A stretch of 64,000 nucleotides of DNA, taken from Acidimicrobiia bacterium (GTDB lineage: Bacteria > Actinomycetota > Acidimicrobiia > Acidimicrobiales > Poriferisodalaceae). Each line of letters begins with the position of its first letter. Position 1 is the first letter of the stretch. A model generated the notes under the pieces. The model was given only the letters and a program-made list of their open reading frames with translations, searched no databases and was not told where the DNA came from. Position numbers and translations under genes: made by a program. Shown in pieces: positions 63,381-64,000 of the stretch. The stretch is from contig JAJEFK010000032.1 of assembly GCA_022820505.1 (NCBI GenBank), positions 1 through 64,000 of the forward strand. The letters are read 5' to 3'.

Positions 63381-63733
63381 CGACGCTCGTAGTTCTCTCC
63401 GTCATCCTGATCGGCCTGTTCATTGCCGGGCTCGCGTTCTACCTGTTCGTGGTGGGCAGCCAGCTCACCCGGATCGCCGGCCTGCTCGAGGAGTGCTCGC
63501 AGATCGTGTGGAAGATCAAGTCCGATGCCGAGGCTGTCGAGCCGGGCGTCGAGCGCATCAACAACACGGCCGGCGTCATCGCGGGCGCGTTGCCGCTGCT
63601 GTACGGCATGGCCGAAGGCATCGTGACCGGCGCCACATACGAGCCCGAGCCTCGCGAGCCGTCGCCGGCCCGGCCTGCGATGGGCACGCGCCGCAGCCGG
63701 CTTCACGAAGCAGTCGGCTATCACCCCGAATAG
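63377..63733 (+). CDS. Small membrane protein 5 of the post-coxG cluster
   Basis: A 118-residue product: span VLSVILIGLFIAGLAFYLFVV, a helical region (RIAGLLEECSQIVWKIKSDA) and a Pro/Arg-rich C-terminal tail with GTRRSRLHEAV. Last of the five; it faces a convergent gene at 63744. The five together look like an assembled membrane complex or a set of anchors. Confidence 0.65.
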   Translation: MTTLVVLSVILIGLFIAGLAFYLFVVGSQLTRIAGLLEECSQIVWKIKSDAEAVEPGVERINNTAGVIAGALPLLYGMAEGIVTGATYEPEPREPSPARPAMGTRRSRLHEAVGYHPE

Positions 63734-63743
63734 TCGCCTGCGC

Positions 63744-64000
63744 TCAGCTTGAGTCTGACTCAGATGCCGACCCAGCCGAACCGCTCGGATCTCGCGTGGT
63801 GGTGAGCGGGCCTGCGGTGGGGGCCCGGTAGCTGCCGATCCATTCGTCCTCCCACACCCGGTCGAACTGGTCGGGCGCGCAGCCGGGCCGGTAGATGGCA
63901 ACCAGCTCCTGGACGATCTGCTCGCGATGCGAGGGCAGCCCGCCCGGCACCTCATAGGTGCAGATGTGGAGGTTCCACTTGTTGCCGGCGCGCCGCTCCC
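63744..64000 (-). CDS. 3' part of a leftward gene, cut by the window edge
   Basis: The last 85 codons of a soluble protein. Visible parts are KWNLHICTYEVPGGLPSHRE, then IVQELVAIYRPGCAPDQFDR and VWEDEWIGSYRAP, followed by a disordered Ser/Thr tail. An ATG at 63950 lies inside the frame but the coding pattern continues beyond it. No family is recognised. Confidence 0.55.
   Translation of the reverse strand, partial: ERRAGNKWNLHICTYEVPGGLPSHREQIVQELVAIYRPGCAPDQFDRVWEDEWIGSYRAPTAGPLTTTRDPSGSAGSASESDSS

Overview
The window is high-GC DNA with dense, largely single-copy metabolic genes, many 4-bp ATGA start/stop overlaps and frequent GTG starts. F420-type oxidoreductase families (a luciferase-like one at 8011-8997 and a PPOX-fold one at 9068-9475), a single-chain acyl-CoA carboxylase and a form I aerobic CO dehydrogenase all point to an actinobacterium. 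An environmental acidimicrobial lineage would fit, but this is inference: no rRNA or other marker gene is present. I see no tRNA, rRNA or CRISPR array.

Layout. (1) 1-1.4 kb: edge of a leftward gene, then a ribbon-helix-helix/PIN-like gene pair. (2) 1.5-7.9 kb: a DUF1989-GcvT fusion with a membrane partner; an ammonium transporter followed by three tiny membrane proteins; an XRE-cupin regulator with two small membrane proteins. (3) 8-28.3 kb: accessory catabolism, with F420-type oxidoreductases, a thiolase/DUF35 pair, chorismate mutase, nicotinamidase, two amidohydrolases, two aminotransferases, a nucleotidyltransferase module, acyl-CoA dehydrogenase, nitroreductase, acyl-CoA carboxylase, an MFS carrier and a zinc dehydrogenase. 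(4) 29.77-34.58 kb: a 4.8-kb stretch bounded by an imperfect 48-bp direct repeat. The repeat is the 3' end of the adjacent aminotransferase gene. The stretch carries a serine recombinase, secreted proteins of unknown role and degraded sequence, and is probably an integrated mobile element. (5) 34.5-44 kb: a methylated-amine/one-carbon block: AGXT2-like aminotransferase, FMN hydroxyacid dehydrogenase, two FAD-GcvT dehydrogenases and a non-pyrrolysine MttB homologue. (6) 44-56.5 kb: shikimate-kinase-like protein, CoA transferase, FMN glutamate-synthase-like protein, phytanoyl-CoA-dioxygenase-like protein, twin DUF4389 proteins, a ThDP enzyme, an acyl-CoA-dehydrogenase-like protein, an Ldh2-type dehydrogenase and a frameshifted isopropylmalate-dehydrogenase-like gene. 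(7) 56.6-63.7 kb: a rightward CO dehydrogenase operon, consisting of a small unknown gene, coxM-coxS-coxL, an XdhC-YHS fusion, coxG and five consecutive small single-span membrane proteins.

How the genes work together. The three GcvT-domain proteins, the MttB homologue and the aminotransferases fit stepwise demethylation of betaine-like compounds to glycine with carbon passed to tetrahydrofolate; the ammonium transporter fits use of the released nitrogen. The CO dehydrogenase would supply electrons from trace CO. The least explained parts are the two sets of tiny membrane proteins, one behind amt and one behind coxG, and the 4.8-kb element.
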